Assembly: GCA_029960065.1 (NCBI GenBank)
Contig: JASCOF010000002.1
Location: forward strand, 620,001 to 684,000
DNA length: 64,000 nucleotides
Direction: 5' to 3'
Source of the DNA: Flavobacteriaceae bacterium PS02336
GTDB taxonomy: Bacteria > Bacteroidota > Bacteroidia > Flavobacteriales > Flavobacteriaceae
Part shown: positions 16,318-30,213 of the stretch, in pieces
How positions within the stretch are numbered: the stretch's first letter is position 1
How the letters are laid out: each line of letters opens with the position of its first letter
The notes under the pieces: generated by a model
What the model saw: only the letters and a program-made list of their open reading frames with translations
Database searches by the model: none
Told to the model about the DNA's origin: nothing
Position numbers and translations under genes: made by a program

Positions 16318-18180
16318 TTATTCCAATTCTAAAACCAAAGCTGATTTTGGTTCTAAAGTGATTTCAGCAGCTAAATCAAATGTTTTTCCTGTAATAACAT
16401 CTTTTCCTGATTTGTAGTTTTTGATGCTTTCTTTGAAACGGTTTGTTTTTACAACTTGTTCTTTTGCATTGTTATTGAAAACAACCATTACGGTTTTTTT
16501 ATCTGTATATCTGAAATACACATAAGTATTGTTTTCAGGAATATAATGCGTCATTTTACCGAAATGAACCGCTTCGTTTGTTTTTCTCCAGTTGAACAAT
16601 TTCGAAGAGAAATCAAAATAAGCAGCTTGTTCAGCCGTTCTGCCTTCTTTTGTGAACGCGTTGTTTTTGTCGCCAGCCCAACCGCCTGGGAAATCCTGAC
16701 GAATATCGGCATCACCGCCTTTGCCTTTGTCACCGCCCATTCCGATTTCCGATCCGTAATAGATTTGCGGAATTCCACGAACGGTAGCTAATAATGTCAT
16801 CGCGAGTTTGTATTTTGGTAAATCATATTTGAACTTATCGTTCATACGATCTGTGTCATGATTTTCGGAAAAAACTAAAATATTATTGGTGTTTGGATAT
16901 AAAAAATCCATCGCAAAATTGTTGTAGAATTTAATCAATCCGTTATCCCAGCTTGGTTCATTTTCATTGAAAGCAGAAGTAATCTGACTTTGAAGCGTAA
17001 AATCCATTACACTTGGAAGGTTTGAATTATAGTTTTCAATTGCACCAACTTTACTGTCTTTCTGCCAAAAAGCTAAATTTGCCTGATTGTGCATCCAGAT
17101 TTCACCCACAATATTAAAGTTTGGGTATTCATCGGTAATTGATTTTGCCCAATTTGCCATTGCTGTTTTATCAGAATAATTATAAGTATCAACTCTAAAT
17201 CCGTCAAGATTGGCAAATTCAATCCACCAAATAGCGTTTTGCGTTAAGTATTTTGCAACTAGAGGATTTCTTAAATTCAAATCAGGCATCGAAGGTACAA
17301 ACCAGCCGTCAACACAAACTTCCTGATCTATTTTAGAAGCGTGAATATCTGTAATTACTTCACGACGGTGGTGCGTTTGTGTAAAAGTTTCGAATTGATT
17401 GAACCATGTTTTGGTTGGAATATCTTTCATCATCCAGTGCGTAATTCCCCAGTGATTCGTAACATAATCCATAACCAATTTCATATTCTTTTTATGCATT
17501 TCTGCTGACAAACGAGCGTAATCATCGTTTGTTCCGTAACGTGGATCGATTTTGTAAACATCCGATTGTCCGTATGTATGATACGAATGTTGTTTGTCGT
17601 TGTCTTCACATAAGGGCGTGCTCCAGATTGTAGTCGCACCAAGAGAAGAAATATAATCTAAGTTTTTAATAATTCCTTCGATATCTCCACCGTGACGTCC
17701 GCTTGGATCTTGACGGTTTCCTTTTTCAGTTAAAGAAGCGTCGCTGTCGTTTTTCGGATTTCCGTTAGCAAAACGATCCGGCATGATTAGGTAAATCAAA
17801 TCTGATGCGTCGTAACTTTTTCTTTCTGCCGAATTCGCTCTTCTTTCTTTAAGAGCATATTTTTGTTTAAAGGCAACTTTATTATTGTTTTTAAAAGAGA
17901 AAACCAATTCAGAAGCTTTTACGTCTTTTGTATCGATGGTTACGAAAAGGTAGTTTGGGTTTTCTGTTTTTTCTACATTTTTAATCAACACATTATTAGA
18001 AACCGAAGCTTCATATTGTGCAATATTTTTTCCGTAGAACATAATCTGCAGTTCTGAATTTTTCATTCCTGCGTACCAAAATGGTGGTTCTACTTTTTGG
18101 ATTTGCGCTTTCGCGGAAGCGGAAAACAACAAAATCAATAGAACTAATTGATAGATAAGTGATGTTTTTTGGTTTTTCAT
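16318..18180 (-). CDS. GH13 neopullulanase/cyclomaltodextrinase-like enzyme (SusA-like)
   Basis: A 620-residue exported enzyme. Signal peptide about 1-25 (LLILLFSASAKA); N-terminal beta domain typical of cyclomaltodextrinases/neopullulanases (about 30-115); GH13 barrel from about residue 124 (DASDLIYLIMPDRFANGN). Catalytic residues are Asp331 (LDGFRVDTYNY), Glu360 (VGEIWMHN) and Asp442 (SENHDTDRM). DYVTNHWG is the conserved region I. It should trim imported maltodextrins in the periplasm, the role of SusA in Bacteroides. Twelve bases separate it from the esterase gene upstream, so it belongs to the malt operon. Confidence 0.92.
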   Translation of the reverse strand: MKNQKTSLIYQLVLLILLFSASAKAQIQKVEPPFWYAGMKNSELQIMFYGKNIAQYEASVSNNVLIKNVEKTENPNYLFVTIDTKDVKASELVFSFKNNNKVAFKQKYALKERRANSAERKSYDASDLIYLIMPDRFANGNPKNDSDASLTEKGNRQDPSGRHGGDIEGIIKNLDYISSLGATTIWSTPLCEDNDKQHSYHTYGQSDVYKIDPRYGTNDDYARLSAEMHKKNMKLVMDYVTNHWGITHWMMKDIPTKTWFNQFETFTQTHHRREVITDIHASKIDQEVCVDGWFVPSMPDLNLRNPLVAKYLTQNAIWWIEFANLDGFRVDTYNYSDKTAMANWAKSITDEYPNFNIVGEIWMHNQANLAFWQKDSKVGAIENYNSNLPSVMDFTLQSQITSAFNENEPSWDNGLIKFYNNFAMDFLYPNTNNILVFSENHDTDRMNDKFKYDLPKYKLAMTLLATVRGIPQIYYGSEIGMGGDKGKGGDADIRQDFPGGWAGDKNNAFTKEGRTAEQAAYFDFSSKLFNWRKTNEAVHFGKMTHYIPENNTYVYFRYTDKKTVMVVFNNNAKEQVVKTNRFKESIKNYKSGKDVITGKTFDLAAEITLEPKSALVLELE

Positions 18181-18192
18181 AGTTTGTATTTT

Positions 18193-18888
18193 TTATTTCT
18201 GCTGTTCAAGCATCCATTTATATATTTCAGGTTTTGTTTCATATAAATACTGAATTTCATGCCCTTCATTTTCTAAACGACTAAACTTGAAATTGTTTTT
18301 AGTTTTACAAGATTCAAGACCTTTTGCAATTCTTTCCGTTTCAATAAATGGAATTTTATCATCGGCTGTGCCGTGAAAAGCCCAAATAGGAATTTTACTA
18401 AGATTGCAAACTCTTGTTAAATCGCTATCATTAATACCGCCGCAAAGGGCAACAACTGCAGCGAATTTATCAGGGAAATCTAAAGCTGTAATGTAAGCTC
18501 CGTAACCGCCCATGCTAATTCCGGTTATGTAAATTCTACTTTTATCGATTCTATATTTTGCTTCTAAATCGGCATATAATGTTTCGAACCAATTTTCAGT
18601 TGACCAGTATTTATTGTCTGGACATTGAGGAGAAGCAATTATAAAATCGAAATCTTGACCTTTTTCTACTAAATAGGGAAGGCCGTAGATTTTTAGTTTA
18701 TTTAGATCGTTTCCTTTTTGCGAACCACCGTGTAAATAAATTACAAGTGGAAATTTTTTGGTTCCTTTTGTATAGTCTTTCGGCAAATACAAAAGATAAT
18801 CATAAGATGCTTTTGTTTTGGTTTGCGAATACGTATTACATCCAAAAATGACAGAAAGAAAAATCAAGAAATTAAGTTTGAAGCTCAT
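18193..18888 (-). CDS. alpha/beta-hydrolase lipoprotein, putative carboxylesterase
   Basis: A 231-residue alpha/beta-hydrolase. The N-terminus ends LSVIFGC with a candidate lipidation Cys17. The nucleophile elbow GISMGGYGAY, the oxyanion region YLHGGSQKGND, the acid Asp in FHGTADDKIP and the base His in ENEGHEIQY form a complete triad. The type is that of PHB depolymerase/feruloyl esterase-like or phospholipase/carboxylesterase proteins. It is inside the maltose operon, between the GH97 and SusA-like genes, separated from the former by a hairpin; an esterase acting on acylated glucans is conceivable but is inference. Confidence 0.8.
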   Translation of the reverse strand: MSFKLNFLIFLSVIFGCNTYSQTKTKASYDYLLYLPKDYTKGTKKFPLVIYLHGGSQKGNDLNKLKIYGLPYLVEKGQDFDFIIASPQCPDNKYWSTENWFETLYADLEAKYRIDKSRIYITGISMGGYGAYITALDFPDKFAAVVALCGGINDSDLTRVCNLSKIPIWAFHGTADDKIPFIETERIAKGLESCKTKNNFKFSRLENEGHEIQYLYETKPEIYKWMLEQQK

Positions 18889-18958
18889 ATTAAATTTATC
18901 TAGAGATGAAGAAAATAGTTACCTCAAATTTAATTTCTTAATTTGAATTTATAGTAAA

Positions 18959-18992
18959 AAGACAAGTAATCATGGGGGAAATTACTTGTCTT
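18959..18992 (-). terminator. hairpin between GH97 and esterase genes
   Basis: A perfect 12-bp stem, aagacaagtaat with attacttgtctt, encloses a 10-base loop catgggggaa. On the minus strand it is followed by TTTTTAC. It lies directly after the GH97 stop and could end or attenuate transcription before the esterase and amylase genes, or protect the upstream mRNA. Confidence 0.65.
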
Positions 18993-19000
18993 CAAAAAAA

Positions 19001-23448
<4,448 letters not shown>

Positions 23449-23589
23449 CTCTTTTTAATTAGATAATACGGCAATTTGATAATTAGATAATTGCCTTGGT
23501 TTTTAATAACTTTTTTACATTCATTTGAGTAATTGTGGCATTAGAATATTTGTCGTTGCGATTAATTATCTCATTGACACATTTTCTTA

Positions 23590-24246
23590 TTATCCAATTA
23601 ACTCTTCGATAAAGCTTGTTTCGATTTGGGTAAAATCTTTAAAAATATAGTCAGCTTCATGTAAAATTGTTTCCTCACCAATTCCCACACTTACCATTTC
23701 TCCTATGTTTGCTGCCTGAATTCCAGCAACAGAATCTTCAAATACAATTGAGTTTTTAGGATCAATATGTAATAATTGAGCCGCTTTTAAGAATACTTCA
23801 GGATCTGGTTTTGCATTCGTAACGTCATTTCCGTCAACAATAACGTCGAAATAAGACAGAACACCTGTTTTTTCTAAAATTGGTCTTGCATTTTTACTGG
23901 CAGATCCTAATGCAATTCCTTGATTTTTCTCTTTTAATAGTTTTAGAATTTTTAAAACTCCTGGAAGAACCTCACTTTCGTCCATATCAACTAAATAAGA
24001 TAAATAATCTTCGTTTTTTTGAATCAGCCATTTGTCTTTGTCTTCTTGCGAAGCTTGAACATTTCCTAATCCAAGTATAATGTCTAAAGAACGAACGCGG
24101 CTCACGCCTTTTAAAAGTTCATTGTCTTCATGCGTAAAATTTATATTTAACGATTTGGCAATTTTCTGCCAAGCTAAAAAATGATATTTAGCGGTATCAA
24201 CGATCACGCCGTCAAGATCGAAGATGAATGCTTTTTTATTATTCAT
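23590..24246 (-). CDS. pgmB: beta-phosphoglucomutase
   Basis: A 218-residue HAD-fold mutase converting beta-glucose-1-phosphate to glucose-6-phosphate. Motif I is FIFDLDGVIVDTAKYHF, with nucleophile Asp10 and acid/base Asp12; the cap segment LLKGVSRVRSLDIIL, motif II LGSASKNARPIL, the Lys in NAKPDPEVF and motif IV VFEDSVAGIQAA are all as in Lactococcus PgmB. The Met chosen lies 3 codons after a possible TTG. The start overlaps the stop of the transporter gene by 8 bases, so the two are translationally coupled. It takes the product of the GH65 phosphorylase. Confidence 0.93.
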   Translation of the reverse strand: MNNKKAFIFDLDGVIVDTAKYHFLAWQKIAKSLNINFTHEDNELLKGVSRVRSLDIILGLGNVQASQEDKDKWLIQKNEDYLSYLVDMDESEVLPGVLKILKLLKEKNQGIALGSASKNARPILEKTGVLSYFDVIVDGNDVTNAKPDPEVFLKAAQLLHIDPKNSIVFEDSVAGIQAANIGEMVSVGIGEETILHEADYIFKDFTQIETSFIEELIG

Positions 24247-25756
24247 GGATTTCAATTTTAGTTTTACTATTTACTCTAAGAGTCAATAATCCTGCGAAAA
24301 TCATTGATACACCTCCAATTATTAGAGCGTAAATAGGTTCATTATGAAAGAATTGTTTGATTACAAATCCTAATATCGTAGCGGCTACGATTTGCGGAAT
24401 TACTACGAAAAAGTTAAAAACCCCCATGTAATAACCCATTTTTGCGGCTGGTAAAGCGCCAGATAACATAGCATAAGGCATTGATAAAATACTTGCCCAT
24501 GCAATACCAACTCCCAGCATTGGAAGGATAAGCATTTGTTTATCGCCAATAAAATAAATTGAAATTAAACCAACACCTCCAGCGCATAAAGCCAATAAGT
24601 GTGTTGCTCTAACGCCAACTTTTTTTGCAATAATCGGCAGTAAAAAGGCAACAGCAGCGGCAATTCCGTTGTAAACTGTAAACAATACCGAAACCCAGTC
24701 GGCGGCATCATTGTAGGTTTTCGAAGTTGTGTCTGTAGTGCCAAAAATATGCTGCGTAACTGCTTGCGTAGTATAGATCCACATGGAGAAAAGCGCGAAC
24801 CAAGAGAAAAATTGAACCCAAGCTAATTTTTGCATTGTTTTTGGCATATTCAATAAATCGGTCATGATTATGGTAAAACCATTCTGAACTTTTTTAGTTC
24901 GTAACTGCGATGCAATTACAAATAAAACACCCATGAAAATTAAACCAATAAATAGAATGTAAAGTTCTTTTGCGAGACTGTTTTCGAAAATTAAAAATGA
25001 AATCAATCCGCCGATAGCAGCAAATAATACTCCTAAAAGCAATTGTTTTTTTGTAGAAGCGCCAGATTCTGTTTCCGAATTAGATTCCTTTTCTAAATCT
25101 TTTTTGCTGTTAGCTTCAAAAGCATGAAGTTCTTCAGGCGTATATTCGGTTGATTTAAAAACGGTCCATAAAACAGAAAGCAGAAAAACGATTCCGCCAA
25201 TATAAAAAGACCATTTTACGGCATCTGGAATAATTCCTTTTGGCGCAACATTGCTGACATCAAAAACATTTGTGAAAAGATAAGGCAGAACAGACCCGAC
25301 AACGGCACCTGTACCAATGAAGAAACTCTGCATAACAAAGCCCAAAGCACGTTGATGGTCTGGTAAATTATCGCCAACAAAAGCGCGGAATGGTTCCATT
25401 GAAACGTTGATCGAAGCATCCATTATCCATAAAGTTCCTGCCGCAATCCATAAAGTAGGAGAGTTTGGCATAACGAATAATGCGATCGAAGACAAAATGG
25501 CTCCAATTAAAAAATAGGGGCGGCGTCTGCCTAAACGAGTCCAGGTTCTATCACTGAAATAACCAATAACGGGCTGAATAATTAAACCTGAAACAGGCGC
25601 AGCAATCCACAAAATTGGGATTTCATCTATTTTAGCACCAAGGGTTTCAAAAATTCTTGAAGTATTTGCGTTTTGCAGTGCAAAACCAAATTGTATTCCT
25701 AAGAAACCGAAACTCATGTTCCAAATTTCCCAGAAACTTAATTTACGCTTTTCCAT
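24239..25756 (-). CDS. MFS maltose/maltooligosaccharide transporter (SLC45-like)
   Basis: A 505-residue inner-membrane carrier with 12 predicted spans. The N-terminus SFWEIWNMSFGFLGIQFGFALQNANTSRIF, then VIGYFSDRTWTRLGRRRPY after span 2, is that of the SLC45/MalA-like major facilitator group of sugar:H+ symporters. A charged central loop (about 205-235) is typical. Its place at the head of the pgmB/GH65/GH97 operon and downstream of a LacI gene indicates maltose or short maltodextrin uptake. An inverted repeat that could be a LacI operator lies 22 bases before its ATG. Confidence 0.88.
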   Translation of the reverse strand: MEKRKLSFWEIWNMSFGFLGIQFGFALQNANTSRIFETLGAKIDEIPILWIAAPVSGLIIQPVIGYFSDRTWTRLGRRRPYFLIGAILSSIALFVMPNSPTLWIAAGTLWIMDASINVSMEPFRAFVGDNLPDHQRALGFVMQSFFIGTGAVVGSVLPYLFTNVFDVSNVAPKGIIPDAVKWSFYIGGIVFLLSVLWTVFKSTEYTPEELHAFEANSKKDLEKESNSETESGASTKKQLLLGVLFAAIGGLISFLIFENSLAKELYILFIGLIFMGVLFVIASQLRTKKVQNGFTIIMTDLLNMPKTMQKLAWVQFFSWFALFSMWIYTTQAVTQHIFGTTDTTSKTYNDAADWVSVLFTVYNGIAAAVAFLLPIIAKKVGVRATHLLALCAGGVGLISIYFIGDKQMLILPMLGVGIAWASILSMPYAMLSGALPAAKMGYYMGVFNFFVVIPQIVAATILGFVIKQFFHNEPIYALIIGGVSMIFAGLLTLRVNSKTKIEIHE

Positions 25757-25778
25757 TATCGTAATTTGAAAATTATAC

Positions 25779-25797
25779 GATAAGCGCTTTGCTTATC
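25779..25797. promoter_or_regulatory. candidate LacI-family operator upstream of the maltose transporter gene
   Basis: A 7-bp inverted repeat, GATAAGC and GCTTATC, separated by 5 bases, whose left half runs on into AAGCGCTTTG. The AAGCGCTT centre resembles the CG-centred cores bound by LacI/GalR proteins. Its position just before the operon start and near the lacI gene is suitable. No experimental basis; a second exact copy was not found before susC. Confidence 0.4.
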
Positions 25798-25878
25798 AAA
25801 ACTTTGTTTCTTTCGAAGTAAAACTAAAAGCCTTGACGGGCGTAAAATTATAAATTATTTTTTTATTTATGCTAATAA

Positions 25879-25908
25879 AAAAGCCATAAATATTTTTTAT
25901 GGCTTTAG
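25879..25908 (-). terminator. rho-independent terminator of the lacI gene
   Basis: The stem aaagccataaa/tttatggcttt with a short AT loop is followed on the minus strand by TTTTTTATTAG. It lies about 20 bases after the LacI stop codon, so lacI is transcribed separately from the transporter operon. Confidence 0.7.
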
Positions 25909-25929
25909 AAAGTATTGATTTTAAGAAAA

Positions 25930-26961
25930 TTAGTCAGTAGATTCTCTTTTTATGAGATGTGTTTCGATCACTTCTGTGGTATAATTTTCAGTATGCTCTT
26001 CATCATCATCTTCTTCGGCTTCCAGTCGCTCAATTAGCATTTTAGCGGCTTTGTTGCCCATTTTTTCTCCGCTTTGGCTTACCGTTGTAATGCTTGGAGT
26101 AGAATATTTTGAAATAATTCCGTCAGTAAAAGCAATTACGGCCAAATCTTCAGGAACTTTTAAGCCCATTTTCGAAGCCGTTTTGATAATTGTTACTGCA
26201 AAAAGCTCATTTACTGCAAAAACAGCATCAAAAGCACGATCATGCAAAAGCTGGCTGATGGTAATTTCACAGGTATCTACATCTTCAATTTTTATGATTA
26301 AATCTTCGTTAAAAGGAAGTCCATTGTCTAATAACGCTTTTTCGTAACCATCTGTTCTTAGTTTTCCGACACTAACATAATCGACAGTTGTTACTAAAGC
26401 AATCTTTTTTCTTCCATTATCAATTAAACTTTGAACAGCTTCATAAGCCGCGGCTTTGTCATCAATTATGACTTTATCACATAAAATATCGTTGGTAACA
26501 CGGTCAAACATTACAACTGGCATTCCCTGATTTATAACTTCGGTTATGTGGTGAAAGTCGCCTTTAAACTGGGTTTCTTTAGAAAGAGACATGATAAAAC
26601 CGTCGATGCTTCCGTTAGCTAACATTTCCATATTTACGACTTCTTTATCAAATGAATCATCAGATACACAGATAACGACACTGTAGCCATATTCGTTCGC
26701 AACTTGCTCAATTCCATTGATTACAGTCGAGAAAAAATAATGTACAATTTCCGGAATGATAATACCGATACTTTTGGTTTTTCGGTTTTTTAAACTCAGA
26801 GCAATATTGTTCGGTTTATAGTTGTAAAACTTTGCAAAAGCTTGAACTTTTAGTCTGGTTTCTTCTCCAATTTCGAGACTGTTTCTAAGTGATTTTGAGA
26901 CAGTTGAAATAGATACATCGAGTTCCTTTGCAATCTGTTTTAGGGTTATTTTACGTTTCAT
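25930..26961 (-). CDS. LacI/GalR family transcriptional regulator of the maltose/starch locus
   Basis: A 343-residue regulator. Residues 1-50 form the helix-turn-helix and hinge (TLKQIAKELDVSISTVSKSLR, then KVQAFAKFYNYKPNNIALSLK), followed by a periplasmic-binding-protein-like sensor domain starting SIGIIIPEIVHYFFSTVINGIE and ending about residue 320, and an acidic tail EAEEDDDEEH. Members next to maltose operons (MalR type) respond to maltose. It stands between the minus-strand operon and the divergent susC, so control of both is likely. No SusR-like sensor or hybrid two-component protein is present in the window. Confidence 0.88.
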   Translation of the reverse strand: MKRKITLKQIAKELDVSISTVSKSLRNSLEIGEETRLKVQAFAKFYNYKPNNIALSLKNRKTKSIGIIIPEIVHYFFSTVINGIEQVANEYGYSVVICVSDDSFDKEVVNMEMLANGSIDGFIMSLSKETQFKGDFHHITEVINQGMPVVMFDRVTNDILCDKVIIDDKAAAYEAVQSLIDNGRKKIALVTTVDYVSVGKLRTDGYEKALLDNGLPFNEDLIIKIEDVDTCEITISQLLHDRAFDAVFAVNELFAVTIIKTASKMGLKVPEDLAVIAFTDGIISKYSTPSITTVSQSGEKMGNKAAKMLIERLEAEEDDDEEHTENYTTEVIETHLIKRESTD

Positions 26962-27022
26962 GGCAGGAATTGAAAAAAATCTAATTAATAATAAAGGTAT
27001 CTGAAATTTTTATAATTGACAA

Positions 27023-27083
27023 TTTTAACGCTAAAAGATTACAAAAAATAGAAAGTTTTCAACACTACCACGTTTTCGTAACG
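27023..27083. promoter_or_regulatory. possible operator region in the lacI-susC divergent spacer
   Basis: Two near-palindromes lie in the 235-base spacer: ttttaacgctaaaa (6 of 7 positions symmetric) and cgttttcgtaacg (CGTT and AACG around 5 bases). Both are CG-centred like LacI-family sites but neither matches the repeat before the transporter gene. Support is weak. Confidence 0.25.
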
Positions 27084-27123
27084 CAATATAAATTGTCTCT
27101 GGTCGAGCATGTTAATAAATTCA

Positions 27124-27131
27124 TAATTTTG
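27124..27131 (+). promoter_or_regulatory. -7 promoter box of susC
   Basis: TAATTTTG fits TAnnTTTG exactly and lies 65 bases before the susC ATG, leaving an untranslated leader of about 60 bases, common for susC genes. Only a partial TGG stands at the -33 position. Confidence 0.4.
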
Positions 27132-27196
27132 AAATTCGAAGTAAAATTAAAAACTTAACTAACAGTCACAAACTCAAACTAATTTAAACAAAAAGT

Positions 27197-30178
27197 ATGA
27201 AAACAATTTACAAAAAGTTGTTATTTTTATTCCTTCTGCTTCCGTTTACAGTGTTAGCTCAAAGCACTTTAAGTGGAACAGTAACTGATCTTGCCACAGG
27301 TCAGCCAATTCCGGGAGTAAATGTAAATGTACAAGGTGCCGCAGGAGGTACCTCTACTGATTTTGATGGTAAATTCCAATTACCTAATCTGAAAAATGGA
27401 GACAAGATTTTGGTTTCATTTATCGGATACAAATCAGAGACTATTGTATTTAATGGTCAAAAAAACTTAGCAGTTTCTTTAAGCGAAGATACAAATCAAT
27501 TACAAGAAGTTGTAGTGCAGGTAGGTTATGGTACTGTTAAGAAAAAAGATGCAACAGGTTCTGTATCTCAAATTTCTGCTAAAGAATTTAACAAAGGTAT
27601 TAACGTAACTCCAGAAAGTTTAATTGGAGGACGTATTGCTGGTGTTAATGTAGTTGGAGGAGGAGCTCCAGGAGCAAAAGCAGATATTAGAATTCGTGGA
27701 GGATCTTCTTTAAGTGCATCAAACGACCCTTTAATTATCTTAGATGGACTTCCGTTAAGCAACGCTGTTCCAAGTGGAGCTACAAGTATTTTATCGACAA
27801 TTGATCCAAACGATATTGAATCTTTTACAGTATTGAAAGATGCTTCTGCAGCTGCTATTTATGGTTCACGCGCGGCTAATGGTGTAATTGTAATTACTAC
27901 TAAAAAAGGAACAAAAGGTGGTGTAAAAGTTAATTTCAGCTCTCAAGTTGGTATTAATACAGTTGCTAATACAGTTGATGTTTTAAGCGCAGATCAATTC
28001 CGTAATTTAGTAAATACATTAGGAAACGACGCTCAAAAAGCAACAATGGGTACTGCAAGTACAAATTGGCAGAACGAAATTTTCAATACAGCTTTAACAA
28101 CAAACAATAATATCTCTGTAAGCGGTGCTTTATTTAATAAATTACCTGTTCGTTTATCTGTTGGAAATGTTGATAATCCTGGAATCCTAAGAAACACTTC
28201 TTTTGAAAGAACTACGACATCGATATCGTTAAATCCAGTTTTGTTTGATAATCACTTAAAAATTGATATTAGCGGAAACTTATCTTTCAGTAAAAATCAA
28301 TTTCAGGATGAAAACGCTGTTATTGGTTCAGCAATTAGTTTTGATCCAACACAATCACCTTATCAAGCAGGTTCTCGTTATGGAGGATATTTTGAATGGT
28401 TGGAGCCAAACGGAAACATAGCATTATTACCAGCTAAAAACCCAGTTGCAAGATTAAACCAAGAAGATAAAAGATCTAAATCTACTAGAAAATGGGGTAA
28501 TATTAGTGTAGACTATAAATTACATTTCTTTGAAGATTTAAGAATCGTAGCTGAAGCTGGTATCGATAGATTTGACAGCAGCGGATACAACAGACAAAGT
28601 ACAGAAAGTATTTTAGGATTTCAGTCAGTTCCTTTTACTTCGCCAGGTTATGTGAATTTAGGAAATTATGATACTTATACTGATGATCTTCAAAACAAAA
28701 ATTTAAATACGTATTTGGTTTATACTAAAAATTTAGGAAAACTTAAGTTGGATGCTACTGCTGGTTACAACTATCAGTTATTCCAAAAAGAAAAATACCA
28801 ATCTGGAGCGCTTACACAGCCTGTTGAAACTAGAAACGAAGATGTTATCACTGATCCAGACATTAACTTACAATCTTATTTTGGTCGTTTGAACTTAGGT
28901 TGGGATAGTAGATACTTATTAACTTTAAACTATAGAAGAGACGGAACCTCACGTTTTTCTGAAGAAAATAGATGGGGTAACTTTATGGGAGGTGCTTTTG
29001 CATGGAATGTTGCTGAAGAGTCTTTCTTAAAAGACAACGAAACACTTTCTACGTTGAAATTAAGAGTAGGTTACGGTACAACAGGTCAGCAGGATATTTC
29101 TGCACAATATGATTATTTAAGAAGAGTTACATTGGGAACTGTTGGAACTCAGTATGTATTTAATGGTGTTGTTTACAGAACTGCAAGACCAGAAGGATAC
29201 AATCAAAATATCAAATGGGAAGAATTAGCCGAGATGAACATTGGAGTTGATTTTGGATTTTTAAATGATAGAATTACGGGATCGATTAACTACTTCGATA
29301 AAAAATCAACAGATTTATTAGCTGACGTATTAGTTCCAGATGGTGCCAACCTAAGAAACCAAGGATTTAATAATATTGGTAACTTAAGAACAAAAGGACT
29401 TGAATTTAGCCTTCAGTCAGATATCATTAAAAAAGATGATTTTAACTGGAATGTTGCAGTTAATGCTACTTATTTAGATCAAAAAATTGAAAGCTTAGGA
29501 CAAACTGTTGAAGGTTTTCAAGGTTATGAAGTTGGAGATAATATTCAGGGAGGAAATGGAAATAAAGTTTTAATAAACACAGTTGGTTATGCTCCAAATT
29601 CATTCTTCGTTTATGAGCAATTATACGATGCAAACAAAAAACCAATTGCAGGTGCTTATGTAGATAGAAACGGTGATGGTAAAATTGATGCTTCTGATCG
29701 TTACAGATATAAAAAACCAACAGCAGATTATACATTTGGTTTGTTCTCAACTTTAAACTACAAAAAGTTTGATTTTACAATGAATTGGAGAGCGAGTTTA
29801 GGAAATTACATTTTTGATAACGTAAATTCTAACTTAGGATATTCAGATCAGGCCTTAAGAAGAGATAATGATTTGTCTAACCTTAGTTCAGATTATTTAA
29901 ATACAGGTTTCAAATTTGAAGATAATGGCACACAACGTTATTTATCTAATTATTACATAAAAGATGCTTCTTTTATCAAATTAGATAACGTAACTCTTGG
30001 ATATACTTTAGATAAATCTGTATTAAAAGATGTTTCTTTAAGATTCTCAGCTGGTGTTCAAAATGTTTTTGTACTTACAAAATATGATGGGTTAGATCCG
30101 GAGAAATTCAACGGAATTGATGGTAATGTTTACCCAAGAGCAAGAACATACTTGTTTGGCGTAAATGCAAGTTTCTAA
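27197..30178 (+). CDS. susC: SusC-type TonB-dependent starch/maltodextrin outer-membrane transporter
   Basis: A 993-residue outer-membrane receptor. Signal peptide 1-21 (LLPFTVLAQ); carboxypeptidase-regulatory-like domain about 23-100 (LSGTVTDLATGQPIPGVNV); TonB box and plug about 105-235 (LQEVVVQVGYGTVKKKDATGSV, GGSSLSASNDPLIILDGLPL, AAIYGSRAANGVIVITTKKG); then a 22-strand barrel ending in the aromatic Phe of FGVNASF. Imports malto-oligosaccharides with the SusD lid, powered by TonB. It heads the susC-susD-susE run and is divergent from lacI. No sigma/anti-sigma extension is present at the N-terminus, so control is by LacI rather than by a FecI/FecR pair. Confidence 0.95.
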   Translation: MKTIYKKLLFLFLLLPFTVLAQSTLSGTVTDLATGQPIPGVNVNVQGAAGGTSTDFDGKFQLPNLKNGDKILVSFIGYKSETIVFNGQKNLAVSLSEDTNQLQEVVVQVGYGTVKKKDATGSVSQISAKEFNKGINVTPESLIGGRIAGVNVVGGGAPGAKADIRIRGGSSLSASNDPLIILDGLPLSNAVPSGATSILSTIDPNDIESFTVLKDASAAAIYGSRAANGVIVITTKKGTKGGVKVNFSSQVGINTVANTVDVLSADQFRNLVNTLGNDAQKATMGTASTNWQNEIFNTALTTNNNISVSGALFNKLPVRLSVGNVDNPGILRNTSFERTTTSISLNPVLFDNHLKIDISGNLSFSKNQFQDENAVIGSAISFDPTQSPYQAGSRYGGYFEWLEPNGNIALLPAKNPVARLNQEDKRSKSTRKWGNISVDYKLHFFEDLRIVAEAGIDRFDSSGYNRQSTESILGFQSVPFTSPGYVNLGNYDTYTDDLQNKNLNTYLVYTKNLGKLKLDATAGYNYQLFQKEKYQSGALTQPVETRNEDVITDPDINLQSYFGRLNLGWDSRYLLTLNYRRDGTSRFSEENRWGNFMGGAFAWNVAEESFLKDNETLSTLKLRVGYGTTGQQDISAQYDYLRRVTLGTVGTQYVFNGVVYRTARPEGYNQNIKWEELAEMNIGVDFGFLNDRITGSINYFDKKSTDLLADVLVPDGANLRNQGFNNIGNLRTKGLEFSLQSDIIKKDDFNWNVAVNATYLDQKIESLGQTVEGFQGYEVGDNIQGGNGNKVLINTVGYAPNSFFVYEQLYDANKKPIAGAYVDRNGDGKIDASDRYRYKKPTADYTFGLFSTLNYKKFDFTMNWRASLGNYIFDNVNSNLGYSDQALRRDNDLSNLSSDYLNTGFKFEDNGTQRYLSNYYIKDASFIKLDNVTLGYTLDKSVLKDVSLRFSAGVQNVFVLTKYDGLDPEKFNGIDGNVYPRARTYLFGVNASF

Positions 30179-30213
30179 TAGCACATTGAAAAACAAATTT
30201 TAAAACATACAAA

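Noticed and set aside
23470..23495. Hairpin ggcaatt...aattgcc between GH65 and pgmB genes
   Set aside because: No T-run follows on either strand and the stem is short, so I do not call it a terminator; it may be chance in AT-rich DNA.
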